In this document: positions 23,390-31,001 of the stretch, piece by piece
Position numbering within the stretch: the first letter of the stretch is position 1
Layout: each line of letters starts with the position of its first letter
Assembly (NCBI GenBank): GCA_014190515.1
Contig: BJGN01000002.1
Location: 1 to 51,215 of the forward strand
Direction: 5' to 3'
Source of the DNA: Bacteroidota bacterium
GTDB lineage: Bacteria; Bacteroidota; Bacteroidia; Chitinophagales; Saprospiraceae
Length of the DNA: 51,215 bases
Notes under the pieces: model-generated
What the model saw: the letters and a program-made list of their open reading frames with translations, nothing else
Told to the model about the DNA's origin: nothing
Database searches by the model: none
Program-made: the position numbers and the translations under genes

Positions 23390-25723
23390 ATGAAAATTAA
23401 ATTTGCCATTAAATGGTTTTTTGTTGGATTGCTTTGTAGCTGCATGGCAAATATAAATGGACAATCCAACGTTGGAAACCAAAATACATCATTAATTAAG
23501 GGAGCGGACACTATTTTTGTATGTGACACTGATCTTCAGGTAAATCTACAATCCAACGCCGCCGTTTACTACAAATGGTCTCCATCCAATTTATTTAATG
23601 ATGCCACATCGGCGAACCCAGTAGTCCGCCCAATTCAATCTGGTTGGGTATATTTAACTGCATTAGTAAATGGAACGGTTTTAAAAGATTCAACTTATTT
23701 GTCCATCGTTAAACCCATTTTAACTAAAGGAACATTCAATGTCACTCCCATTTGTGCTGGAACGCCTCTTTTATTGCCCATTCAATCCAATGCAGGAAAC
23801 CAGGGAATTTCGTGGACTACCGATATAAAGACCGATATTATAGCTAACGGAAGCGCAATTATATATCCAAATACCTCGGGCATTGCCACAGTAAGCCAGC
23901 AAATTGGTAAATGTAACACACTAGTTACCTTCAATTATTCGGTAAAAGAAACGCGCGTAAATATAATTTCTGAAAAGGACACCATAGAAATTTGCAAAGG
24001 AACTAAAGTAACTTTAAAAGCTGGAACCAATACGGGAGTAACAAGTAGTATTACCTGGCTACCTAATGACAAGTTTATAGATAATCCAAGAGGTGGCACC
24101 GTAAAAGTGGATCCGATAGTTTCAACCACCTACATAGCCAACTTTACACAGGATGGTTGTACAGTTAAAGATTCAATAAGAATTAGAGTGGATTCCCTTC
24201 CCTCAAAATTAATTATCTCGAAAGACGAAAATAAAGAGCAATATTGCCAGGGAACGATAGTGAAATTAAATTCCCCTGTATATAATCCAGCAGAATACCC
24301 TGATATAAAACATAAATGGTTTCCTTTTAAAGGGTTTGAATCACCTGATTCCCTTTACAACTTAGTAATTACAACCATTGATAGCATTATTTTATTTAGG
24401 GCTACTTCAAACCATGCCTGCAGAGATACCCAGCCTGCTATCATTCCAGTGATAAAACCAAAAAATCTTACCCTTACGCCAAAAGATACTACCATTTGTA
24501 TTGGACAAAAAGTTACCTTAAACTTATCTTTTGAAGGTCCCGGTGAGGTAACATGGGAACCAGAAGACGTCGTATCATGTAAAAGTTGTAAAAATCCTTC
24601 GCTATTTTTAACACAATCAAAAGAAGTAAAGGCGACGGTAAAAGAAAAGGATTGTCCAACAACCATAACGGCAAAAATAAATGTCATACCAGCTCCATCC
24701 ATTGGTTTTAATACTAAATCGACTATTTGCAGAGGAGAAGAAATACAACTTTTGGTTTCTAATGACCCAAAGGTATCCTATACCTGGAGTTCCTCCACAG
24801 ATCCTACATTCACCTCTGTAAATCCCTTAATTAAAGTAAAACCAACCGTCAATACCGTATATACTGTAAAAGCGCAAGCGGGAATTTGCGCCCCAACATC
24901 AGCGTCAATAACGATTACCGTGATACAACCATCATCGGTAAGTATCCCGGCGAATCTAACCATTTGTCCTGGGGTTCCAGTTAACCTGGAAGCAACGGGA
25001 AATGCAGTACTAGGTGTGGATCAACAATATAAGTGGTCATATAATAATCAAACTGTTTTAGGTCCTAAACTTGCCATACAAGGACTCACCACCACCACTA
25101 CATTTACAATGGATTATACCTATGGTCCAAATTGTGGGTCGGATAGAAAATCAGTCACTGTCACTGTGGCTGCCCTACCAAGACTTTCAAATTTTAAAAT
25201 TGAACCCATTGAAGCAAACACCTCTGGCGTTCCATTGGGAGAAAAAATAACCATACTTGCTAATTTGACGCCTTTAAATCTTCCAGGTATTACCTTTGCC
25301 TGGAAGGCAAATGGTAAAGATATTCCAGGTTCTACTCCATTATTAGAACATGTCCCTACGGAAAATCCTACCATTTATACCCTTGTTATTAAAAATACTA
25401 CAGGTTGTGAACTAACTTTTAATTCACCCCCGATACCAGTTTTAGCACCCGTGTTTGACATACCAAATGCATTCACACCAGATGGTGACGGAGTTAATGA
25501 TTTCTTTAATGTAGTTTTTAGAGGAAAAATAGAAATTACTAAATTTAATGTATTTAACCGATGGGGACAGACCGTGTATAAGAACGAAACGCCAACCACT
25601 GGCTGGGATGGCAGGTTTAATGGCACTGACTCACCGAGTGATGTTTATGTTTACTATATCGTCATTAAATTTCCTGACGGAAAGGAGTTCATTAAAAAAG
25701 GAGATTTGACCTTATTCAGATAG
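23390..25723 (+). CDS. T9SS type B sorted surface protein with Ig-like repeats
   Basis: 777 residues. The signal peptide (MKIKFAIKWFFVGLLCSCMANINGQ) is followed by six or seven PKD/Ig-like modules of about 85 residues. Each begins with a phrase like ICKGTKVTLKAG, ICIGQKVTLNLS, ICRGEEIQLLVS or ICPGVPVNLEAT and contains YTWSSS/ITWLP. The last 90 residues are the CHU_C 'gliding motility-associated' domain (IPNAFTPDGDGVNDFFNV, then FNRWGQTVYKN, GWDGRFNG and VYVYYIVIKFPDGKE). That domain is the type B signal for export by the type IX secretion system and, usually, SprF-like partners. It is probably a long adhesin at the cell surface. Its end overlaps the convergent acyltransferase by 12 bases. Confidence 0.92.
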   Translation: MKIKFAIKWFFVGLLCSCMANINGQSNVGNQNTSLIKGADTIFVCDTDLQVNLQSNAAVYYKWSPSNLFNDATSANPVVRPIQSGWVYLTALVNGTVLKDSTYLSIVKPILTKGTFNVTPICAGTPLLLPIQSNAGNQGISWTTDIKTDIIANGSAIIYPNTSGIATVSQQIGKCNTLVTFNYSVKETRVNIISEKDTIEICKGTKVTLKAGTNTGVTSSITWLPNDKFIDNPRGGTVKVDPIVSTTYIANFTQDGCTVKDSIRIRVDSLPSKLIISKDENKEQYCQGTIVKLNSPVYNPAEYPDIKHKWFPFKGFESPDSLYNLVITTIDSIILFRATSNHACRDTQPAIIPVIKPKNLTLTPKDTTICIGQKVTLNLSFEGPGEVTWEPEDVVSCKSCKNPSLFLTQSKEVKATVKEKDCPTTITAKINVIPAPSIGFNTKSTICRGEEIQLLVSNDPKVSYTWSSSTDPTFTSVNPLIKVKPTVNTVYTVKAQAGICAPTSASITITVIQPSSVSIPANLTICPGVPVNLEATGNAVLGVDQQYKWSYNNQTVLGPKLAIQGLTTTTTFTMDYTYGPNCGSDRKSVTVTVAALPRLSNFKIEPIEANTSGVPLGEKITILANLTPLNLPGITFAWKANGKDIPGSTPLLEHVPTENPTIYTLVIKNTTGCELTFNSPPIPVLAPVFDIPNAFTPDGDGVNDFFNVVFRGKIEITKFNVFNRWGQTVYKNETPTTGWDGRFNGTDSPSDVYVYYIVIKFPDGKEFIKKGDLTLFR

Positions 25724-26992
25724 TTTAACCCTAAAGGTGTCTAAAATATCCTTTTTTAATGCCAATAACTTCCCTTTTTGATCCCCATCAAGCTTTATAA
25801 ATCGATAGTGTCCTGTTTTGATGGCTTGTTTTTCTCTGAAATAAAGAGAAAAATAAGCCATTAATCCTAGAGAGAATCCTATGGGTATGACCAAAACAGA
25901 TAAATAAACAGAAAGAATAATGGTAATAATAAGGTATAGTAACGATACGCCAAAAGCTGCCCCAAAACGAACCGGTGATTTGAACGATGGGTGTTTTATA
26001 TTATTTTTGACTACCCAATCTGCGAAATAGGTCATTGGAAAAACAAAAATAGTTCCAATAAAAGAGGTCAGATGAAAAATGGGAAAAAAGCTAACCCAGG
26101 AAGATTTGACTTGTAGTGAAATAACTTTATCGCTTAGATGGTATTTTTCTAATAATTCAAGATAGGCCCTTACTTTCAGTTTTGTGTTATCTTTCAGACA
26201 TTGGCTTGCTTCCTTATTCCAAAATTGAGCCACTTTCCTTTCCATGTTTAATAGAGATGTGTCAAAATGATATACCTTAAAAAATGAATAATCACAGGTA
26301 TTTCGTGCCATAGTCAGGCAGGTTTCAATCAGTTCATCATCCTCTTCCTTGTCAATGATGACCATATATTCTTTCAATCGATATTCTACATCTGAAAGTA
26401 ATCTATGGTGATCTGGAGATTTACCATCTCCAAAATAATTTCTCACTGGCAGAGGTTCACCAATATGAAGTAATGCAGTAGTTCTAAAAGATAATGCATC
26501 GGCATAACTTACGCCTACAGGAACAATATATAAATCGTCTAAATGGGGAAAATGAGTTAAAGTGCCGAAAGCAATTCTTGCCACTCCCCTTTGTAAAGGT
26601 CTTAATCTTTTCTCGTGCTCAGTTCTTCCTTCAGGAAATAAAGCCACTAAATCACTCTTTGAAATGTATTCATAACAGCGAAAAAAAGTATCATAGTTGT
26701 TTTTTAGAGCACCAAAACCAGACTCCTTTTGCCTAAAAACAGGAATCATCTTAGCCTGATTCAAAAGAAAGCGGTAGAATGATTTATTAAAGTGATCACC
26801 TCTTGCCAGGAAATGTATAGGTTTATTAATATTTGCCGCCATAATAATTGGTTCCAAAAAAGCCGTTGGATGGTTCATTGCTATCAGATAGGGCTTCTTT
26901 CGTGGCAAATTATTTAATCCAGATAAAAATATATTCCGGAAGTAAACTTTGATGGCTAACTGAACCAAAGGTTTTATAAAAAAGTAGAGCAT
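25712..26992 (-). CDS. PlsC-like 1-acylglycerol-3-phosphate O-acyltransferase family
   Basis: 426 residues from the ATG at 26992; an ATG at 27028 adds 12 residues and crowds the miaA promoter. The acyltransferase block begins YLIAMNHPTAFLEPI. In this Bacteroidota branch the catalytic His is followed by an acidic residue at +6 (HPTAFLE), Glu where relatives have Asp. FPEGRTEHEKRLRPLQRG is the second, phosphate-binding motif. After about residue 300 there are two hydrophobic helices (FFPIFHLTSFIGTIFVFPMTYF and GAAFGVSLLYLIITIILSVY), so the protein is membrane-bound on the cytosolic face. Likely role: acylation of lysophosphatidate or an ornithine-lipid-type acceptor. Acceptor cannot be told. 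Confidence 0.85.
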   Translation of the reverse strand: MLYFFIKPLVQLAIKVYFRNIFLSGLNNLPRKKPYLIAMNHPTAFLEPIIMAANINKPIHFLARGDHFNKSFYRFLLNQAKMIPVFRQKESGFGALKNNYDTFFRCYEYISKSDLVALFPEGRTEHEKRLRPLQRGVARIAFGTLTHFPHLDDLYIVPVGVSYADALSFRTTALLHIGEPLPVRNYFGDGKSPDHHRLLSDVEYRLKEYMVIIDKEEDDELIETCLTMARNTCDYSFFKVYHFDTSLLNMERKVAQFWNKEASQCLKDNTKLKVRAYLELLEKYHLSDKVISLQVKSSWVSFFPIFHLTSFIGTIFVFPMTYFADWVVKNNIKHPSFKSPVRFGAAFGVSLLYLIITIILSVYLSVLVIPIGFSLGLMAYFSLYFREKQAIKTGHYRFIKLDGDQKGKLLALKKDILDTFRVKLSE

Positions 26993-27059
26993 AAAATTCG
27001 ACCTGTTATTTAGAATGTTTACCTTCATTCATCGTATATAAAGGTACTCTTAAATTTTT

Positions 27060-27941
27060 ATGGCAGAAAATAAAAAACTGATTTGTATTGGAGGTCCGAC
27101 TGCTTCGGGTAAAACGGCCCTGGCAATACAACTTGCTGAAAAATATCATACAGAAATTCTTTCCGTGGATAGCAGGCAATTTTATAAGGAGATGAATATT
27201 GGGACGGCCAAACCCACCCAAGAGGAACAAGACAGGGTTCCACATCATTTTATAAATCATGTGTCTATTCATGATCATTATGATATTGGCTTGTTTGAAA
27301 AAGAAAGCATAACATTATTGGAGGACAGATTTAAACTTCACGACATTTTAATTGCCGTAGGTGGAAGTGGCTTGTATTTCAAGGCTATGATTGAGGGTAT
27401 CGATACATTTCCCCCCGTAAGTCCTGACATCCTTATTCAATTACAAAAAGAATATCTTGAAAAAGGTATAGACTATTTAAAAGGGCAACTACAAGAAGTT
27501 GACCCAAATTATTTCCAGATAGTAGACCAAAATAATCCTGTACGCCTTATTAGAGCTATCAGTATTTTTCGAGCATCAGGCTTACCATTTTCAAACTTCA
27601 GGACAGGAAAAAAAGTGGAGAGGTTTTTTGAATCTCTTTGCTTCTTTTTATCTCCCCCAAGAGAAATACTCTATCAAAAAATAAATGATAGAGTAGATAA
27701 AATGGTACAAGACGGATTGATTGACGAAGTTCGTTCTCTTCAAGAATTCAAGGAATTAAAAGCCTTACAAACCGTAGGCTATACGGAACTATTTAAATAT
27801 TTTTCAAATGAGTATGAAATTAAAGAAGCCATTTTGAAAATAAAACAGCACACCAGACAATACGCAAAGAGACAATTAACCTGGTTTAATAATGCAGAAA
27901 ATTGGAGAAAATGGGAAGATTCAAATATGATTTTATTCTGA
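27060..27941 (+). CDS. miaA: tRNA dimethylallyltransferase
   Basis: 293 residues. Transfers dimethylallyl from DMAPP to A37 of tRNAs that read UNN codons. P-loop GGPTASGKT (11-19), then SVDSRQFYKEMNIGTAKP (approximately 38-55), HHFINHVSIHDHYDIGLF, VGGSGLYFKAMIEGI, and NPVRLIRAISIFRASGLPFS. The C-terminus has ALQTVGYTELF and QHTRQYAKRQLTWF, all canonical. It uses the same isoprenoid donor pool as carotenoid synthesis, which is relevant given the crtY operon next door. ATG at 27060; 117 bases from stop to ATG separate it from crtY, with an AT-only hairpin between. Confidence 0.95.
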   Translation: MAENKKLICIGGPTASGKTALAIQLAEKYHTEILSVDSRQFYKEMNIGTAKPTQEEQDRVPHHFINHVSIHDHYDIGLFEKESITLLEDRFKLHDILIAVGGSGLYFKAMIEGIDTFPPVSPDILIQLQKEYLEKGIDYLKGQLQEVDPNYFQIVDQNNPVRLIRAISIFRASGLPFSNFRTGKKVERFFESLCFFLSPPREILYQKINDRVDKMVQDGLIDEVRSLQEFKELKALQTVGYTELFKYFSNEYEIKEAILKIKQHTRQYAKRQLTWFNNAENWRKWEDSNMILF

Positions 27942-27957
27942 ACAAATTTTTCTTTAC

Positions 27958-27994
27958 TTAATTTTATTCTATAAAATTAAAATTTTCAATTTTT
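27958..27994 (+). terminator. AT-only hairpin after miaA
   Basis: TTAATTTTA (27958-27966) and TAAAATTAA (27972-27980) form a 9-bp stem, followed after a few bases by T8. The stem is weak because it has no G-C pairs. It lies between miaA and the crtY-blh-rhodopsin unit. Confidence 0.4.
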
Positions 27995-28052
27995 TTTAGT
28001 TAATATTGAACAAAAGAAGGAAATTTTTGTCTAACCCTAAAACATTTTCGAA

Positions 28053-29243
28053 ATGAAATTTTACGATTTCGTCATAGCAGGTGCGGGATGTTCTGGGTTA
28101 AGTCTGGCGACATCGTTAGCGAAAGCGAATCTAAAACAATCTATCTTATTGATAGACAAGAATATACACACGAATCAAGATAAAACCTGGTGCTTCTGGG
28201 ATACAGCCAATTCCTCGGTTTTACCCTTTACTACCACTGTTTGGCAAAATCTGACGTTTTACTCATATAATTATGAAAAGAAGGAAAAAATTCTTCCCTT
28301 TAATTATGTTGGTGTGAAATCTGAAGACTTTTACAAATACAGTTATGAAGTCCTAAAAAATGCGAAAAATATCGATATAGTCGAAGAAAATATTGAATGT
28401 ATTTATGGGCTTGAATCAGGGGCTTGCTTAGAGACAGAAACGCAAAAATTTTACTGTCGTTATTTGTTTAATTCAACCTCAATCAGTTCTGGTCATTTCA
28501 AAAGGCCCTCCTCATATTCTTCTTTAAAGCAACATTTTCAGGGATGGTTTATAAAAATTGAAAAACCTGTATTTGAAAAAAATACGGCAACATTTATGGA
28601 TTTCAGAACTGAGCAACATCAGGATGTCCGATTTTTTTATGTTCTTCCCTATTCAGATAGGGAAGCGCTTATTGAATATACTATTTTTTCTAAGCAATTA
28701 TTGGCTGATGAAGCGTATGACGAACAAATTGAAAAGTATATTCAGGAAACGTTACAGATTGAAAAATTTACCATTATTGAAAAAGAAAAGGGTGTTATTC
28801 CAATGGAATTTATCCACCCAGATACTACCCATAATCATATAATTCCGATAGGGATTGTTGGTGGCGCCTTAAAACCAAGTACTGGATTTGCTTTTTCCCT
28901 CATACAAAAACAGGTGGACCAAATTATCAAATCTATACAGTCAGATAATTTACATTTATTTAAAAAGAGGATTCAAATCAGATTTTCTTTCTACGATACC
29001 ATTTTACTTCATTTGCTTCAAAAAAAGGAAATTAATAAGTCAGCTATTTTCATTTCTTTATTTAAGGGGAACAATATTGCAACCATATTAACCTTTTTAT
29101 CGGAAAAGACGGGCATTTTTGGTGAAATGAAAATATTCTCAACCTTACCTGTAAAGGTATTTATTAGTGCATTGATTGAAATTTACTGGCCGAAAATAAT
29201 CAAGGATAAATCGTATTCTCCCATTTATCAAACAATAAGGTAA
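28053..29243 (+). CDS. crtY: lycopene beta-cyclase
   Basis: 396 residues, CrtY/CrtL-type FAD/NAD(P)-binding cyclase that forms the beta-ionone rings of beta-carotene from lycopene. The N-terminal dinucleotide fold is FVIAGAGCSGLSLA (6-19), followed by LIDKN. The DKTWCFWD motif (near 43-50) is highly specific for CrtY. Further marks are FYVLPYSDREALIEYTIFS, GVIPM and GGALKPSTGFAFSLIQ in the C-terminal part. ATG at 28053. It is the first gene of a three-gene unit; its stop lies 2 bases before blh. The upstream crtE, crtB and crtI genes that make lycopene are not in this window. Confidence 0.93.
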   Translation: MKFYDFVIAGAGCSGLSLATSLAKANLKQSILLIDKNIHTNQDKTWCFWDTANSSVLPFTTTVWQNLTFYSYNYEKKEKILPFNYVGVKSEDFYKYSYEVLKNAKNIDIVEENIECIYGLESGACLETETQKFYCRYLFNSTSISSGHFKRPSSYSSLKQHFQGWFIKIEKPVFEKNTATFMDFRTEQHQDVRFFYVLPYSDREALIEYTIFSKQLLADEAYDEQIEKYIQETLQIEKFTIIEKEKGVIPMEFIHPDTTHNHIIPIGIVGGALKPSTGFAFSLIQKQVDQIIKSIQSDNLHLFKKRIQIRFSFYDTILLHLLQKKEINKSAIFISLFKGNNIATILTFLSEKTGIFGEMKIFSTLPVKVFISALIEIYWPKIIKDKSYSPIYQTIR

Positions 29244-29245
29244 TC

Positions 29246-30190
29246 ATGAGAAATCCTAGAATTCAATTAATGGTACAGCTATTCACCTTGTTTATAATCA
29301 TGGTGAGCTTAAGTAAAAGTGAATGGCTTATTTCAAGTTCTCTTGTGATAGCTTTAGTATTAATTTTATTTATAGGCATTCCCCATGGGGCAAACGATCA
29401 TTTACTTTTTTTTAATTTAATCAATAAAAGGAGTGAAGAAAAGAACCATAAGAATACCTTGTTTTTCGCATCATATATAGGATTAATTTTATTGTATGCA
29501 GGTTGTTGGTATTTATATCCAACATTTTCCCTGGGATTATTCATTTTGATATCAATTTATCACTTTGGTCAATCTAATTTATACATATCCCCCATTGAAT
29601 CAAAATTTGTCAAGTTGATTTCCATTTTTTTATCAGGGGGTTTTGTTTTATTGACCCCTATTTTTGCTCATATTGAAACAGCATTACCTGTCATACAAAC
29701 ACTTGCGAAAGACCCTTACTTTTTTACAATATCTGAGGAATTAGGAAACGAACTAGCTATTTCGGCTGGAATTTTGATGATTATACATTGGGTAATTCTT
29801 ATGTTAACCAAGAATATAAATTTTAAAAACGGGTTACAAGAAATAATCAATGTTTTCCTTTTATTTGGTCTTTTTTATTATAGTCCATTGTGGATAGGCT
29901 TCGCGATATATTTTACTTTATGGCACGCAATCCCTTCTATAGAGGACCAGATAAACTTTTTCAAAACCAGCAAGGCAAATTATAACCTGGGAAAATATGT
30001 ACGTGAAATATTTCCATTTTCATTAATTGCCCTTTTAGGACTTCTTTTTGCTTATAAGTTTTCAGGAGATTTCATTTCCGTGAACCAAGGACTTGCTCTT
30101 TTGTTTGGTTTTATAGCTGTAATAACCTTACCACACATGATAATGATGGATTTATTATATCACCATGTTGAGGAGACTATAACAACGTAA
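29246..30190 (+). CDS. blh: Brp/Blh-type beta-carotene 15,15'-dioxygenase
   Basis: 314 residues, with about eight to nine membrane helices. Cleaves beta-carotene into two retinals. The non-haem iron ligands expected of the family are visible as GIPHGANDHLLF, SIYHFGQSNL, LWHAIPSIEDQ and a C-terminal PHMIMMDLLYHH. The protein begins MRNPRIQLMVQLFTLF. It starts 2 bases after crtY and ends 28 bases before the rhodopsin, the usual bacterial arrangement for supplying chromophore. No sign of truncation; the Arg and Lys-rich loops face the cytoplasm. Confidence 0.93.
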   Translation: MRNPRIQLMVQLFTLFIIMVSLSKSEWLISSSLVIALVLILFIGIPHGANDHLLFFNLINKRSEEKNHKNTLFFASYIGLILLYAGCWYLYPTFSLGLFILISIYHFGQSNLYISPIESKFVKLISIFLSGGFVLLTPIFAHIETALPVIQTLAKDPYFFTISEELGNELAISAGILMIIHWVILMLTKNINFKNGLQEIINVFLLFGLFYYSPLWIGFAIYFTLWHAIPSIEDQINFFKTSKANYNLGKYVREIFPFSLIALLGLLFAYKFSGDFISVNQGLALLFGFIAVITLPHMIMMDLLYHHVEETITT

Positions 30191-30218
30191 TTTTTTAACA
30201 ACTTAAATAAATTTTGCT

Positions 30219-30947
30219 ATGGATGCATTACAAAACTTTTCTAACCTGTTTCTTGCAACCTTAAAAGAAGGTGATTATGTAGGCTTTACATTTTTCATTG
30301 GCTCAATGGCGATGTTAGCTTCAACCGTATTCTTTTTTGTTCAAATGACCAATGTATCAGGAAAATGGAAAGATTCATTATTAATTTCTGGTATGATTAC
30401 GGGAATTGCAGCAGTACACTATTTCTACATGCGCTCATTTTGGGCAGAAAATGGTTCTTCTCCTACTTCTTTCCGTTACATCGACTGGATTTTAACTGTA
30501 CCATTAATGTGCGTTGAGTTCTATTTGATCTTAAAGGCATTCGGTGCTACCGTTTCTTTGCTTTGGAAAATGATTGCCTATTCACTATTAATGTTAATAG
30601 CTGGATATTTAGGTGAAACTGTTTACCGTGATCAGTCTGTAGTATGGGGTTTCATTTCAACTATCGGATACGTAGGTATTCTTTATGAAGTGTGGTTAGG
30701 ATCAGCTAAGAAATTGGCTGGAAACTCAAACGACCCTGCACTACAAGGTGCATTCAAAACTTTAGGTTGGTTCGTATTAGTTGGTTGGGCAATCTATCCA
30801 ATTGGTTACATGGCCATTCCTGGAGGTTGGTTAGACGGTGTTTTACCTTTGGAGTCATTAGACATAATCTATAACATCGGTGATGCTGTAAACAAAATTG
30901 GATTTGGATTAGTAATTTACTCTTTAGCTGTATCTTCTGCTAAATAA
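30219..30947 (+). CDS. green-tuned proton-pumping rhodopsin (proteorhodopsin type)
   Basis: 242 residues with seven membrane helices. Helix C reads RYIDWILTVPLMCVEFYLIL: D89 is the Schiff-base counter-ion/proton acceptor, T93 the middle residue and E100 the cytosolic proton donor (the DTE triad of H+ pumps). H67 (AAVHYFYMR) matches the His that pairs with the acceptor in proteorhodopsin. Met97 stands at the Leu/Gln105 colour switch, which predicts green absorption. K226 in YNIGDAVNKIGFG is the retinal lysine. G144 aligns with Phe152 of SAR86 proteorhodopsin and with the Gly that opens the carotenoid fenestration of xanthorhodopsin. All three Arg codons are CGN, unlike the AGA/AGG of its neighbours, which suggests high expression. 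A strong terminator follows. Confidence 0.96.
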   Translation: MDALQNFSNLFLATLKEGDYVGFTFFIGSMAMLASTVFFFVQMTNVSGKWKDSLLISGMITGIAAVHYFYMRSFWAENGSSPTSFRYIDWILTVPLMCVEFYLILKAFGATVSLLWKMIAYSLLMLIAGYLGETVYRDQSVVWGFISTIGYVGILYEVWLGSAKKLAGNSNDPALQGAFKTLGWFVLVGWAIYPIGYMAIPGGWLDGVLPLESLDIIYNIGDAVNKIGFGLVIYSLAVSSAK

Positions 30948-30965
30948 GAAAAATTCCCTTTCATT

Positions 30966-31001
30966 GAGGAACACACGTCATGTGTGTTCCTCTTTTATTT
31001 T
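30966..31001. terminator. hairpin terminator shared by rhodopsin operon and NOS gene
   Basis: Perfect 11-bp stem GAGGAACACAC (30966-30976) and GTGTGTTCCTC (30982-30992) with a 5-base loop GTCAT, then TTTTATTTTTT on the plus strand. It ends 2 bases before the NOS stop (30995-30997). The T-rich tract runs into the last NOS codons, so the rhodopsin message ends inside the NOS 3' end. On the minus strand the downstream tract is weaker (GAATTTTTC). Confidence 0.88.

Noticed and set aside
28000-28052. promoter of the crtY-blh-rhodopsin operon
   Set aside because: TTG and TTTTTG-like stretches exist but none match both boxes with correct spacing; no call is made although a promoter must be near.
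30201-30212. TAAATTTTG before the rhodopsin as its own promoter
   Set aside because: Not an exact TAnnTTTG (one base too long), no TTG at proper distance, and only 28 bases separate blh and the rhodopsin, so read-through is simpler.
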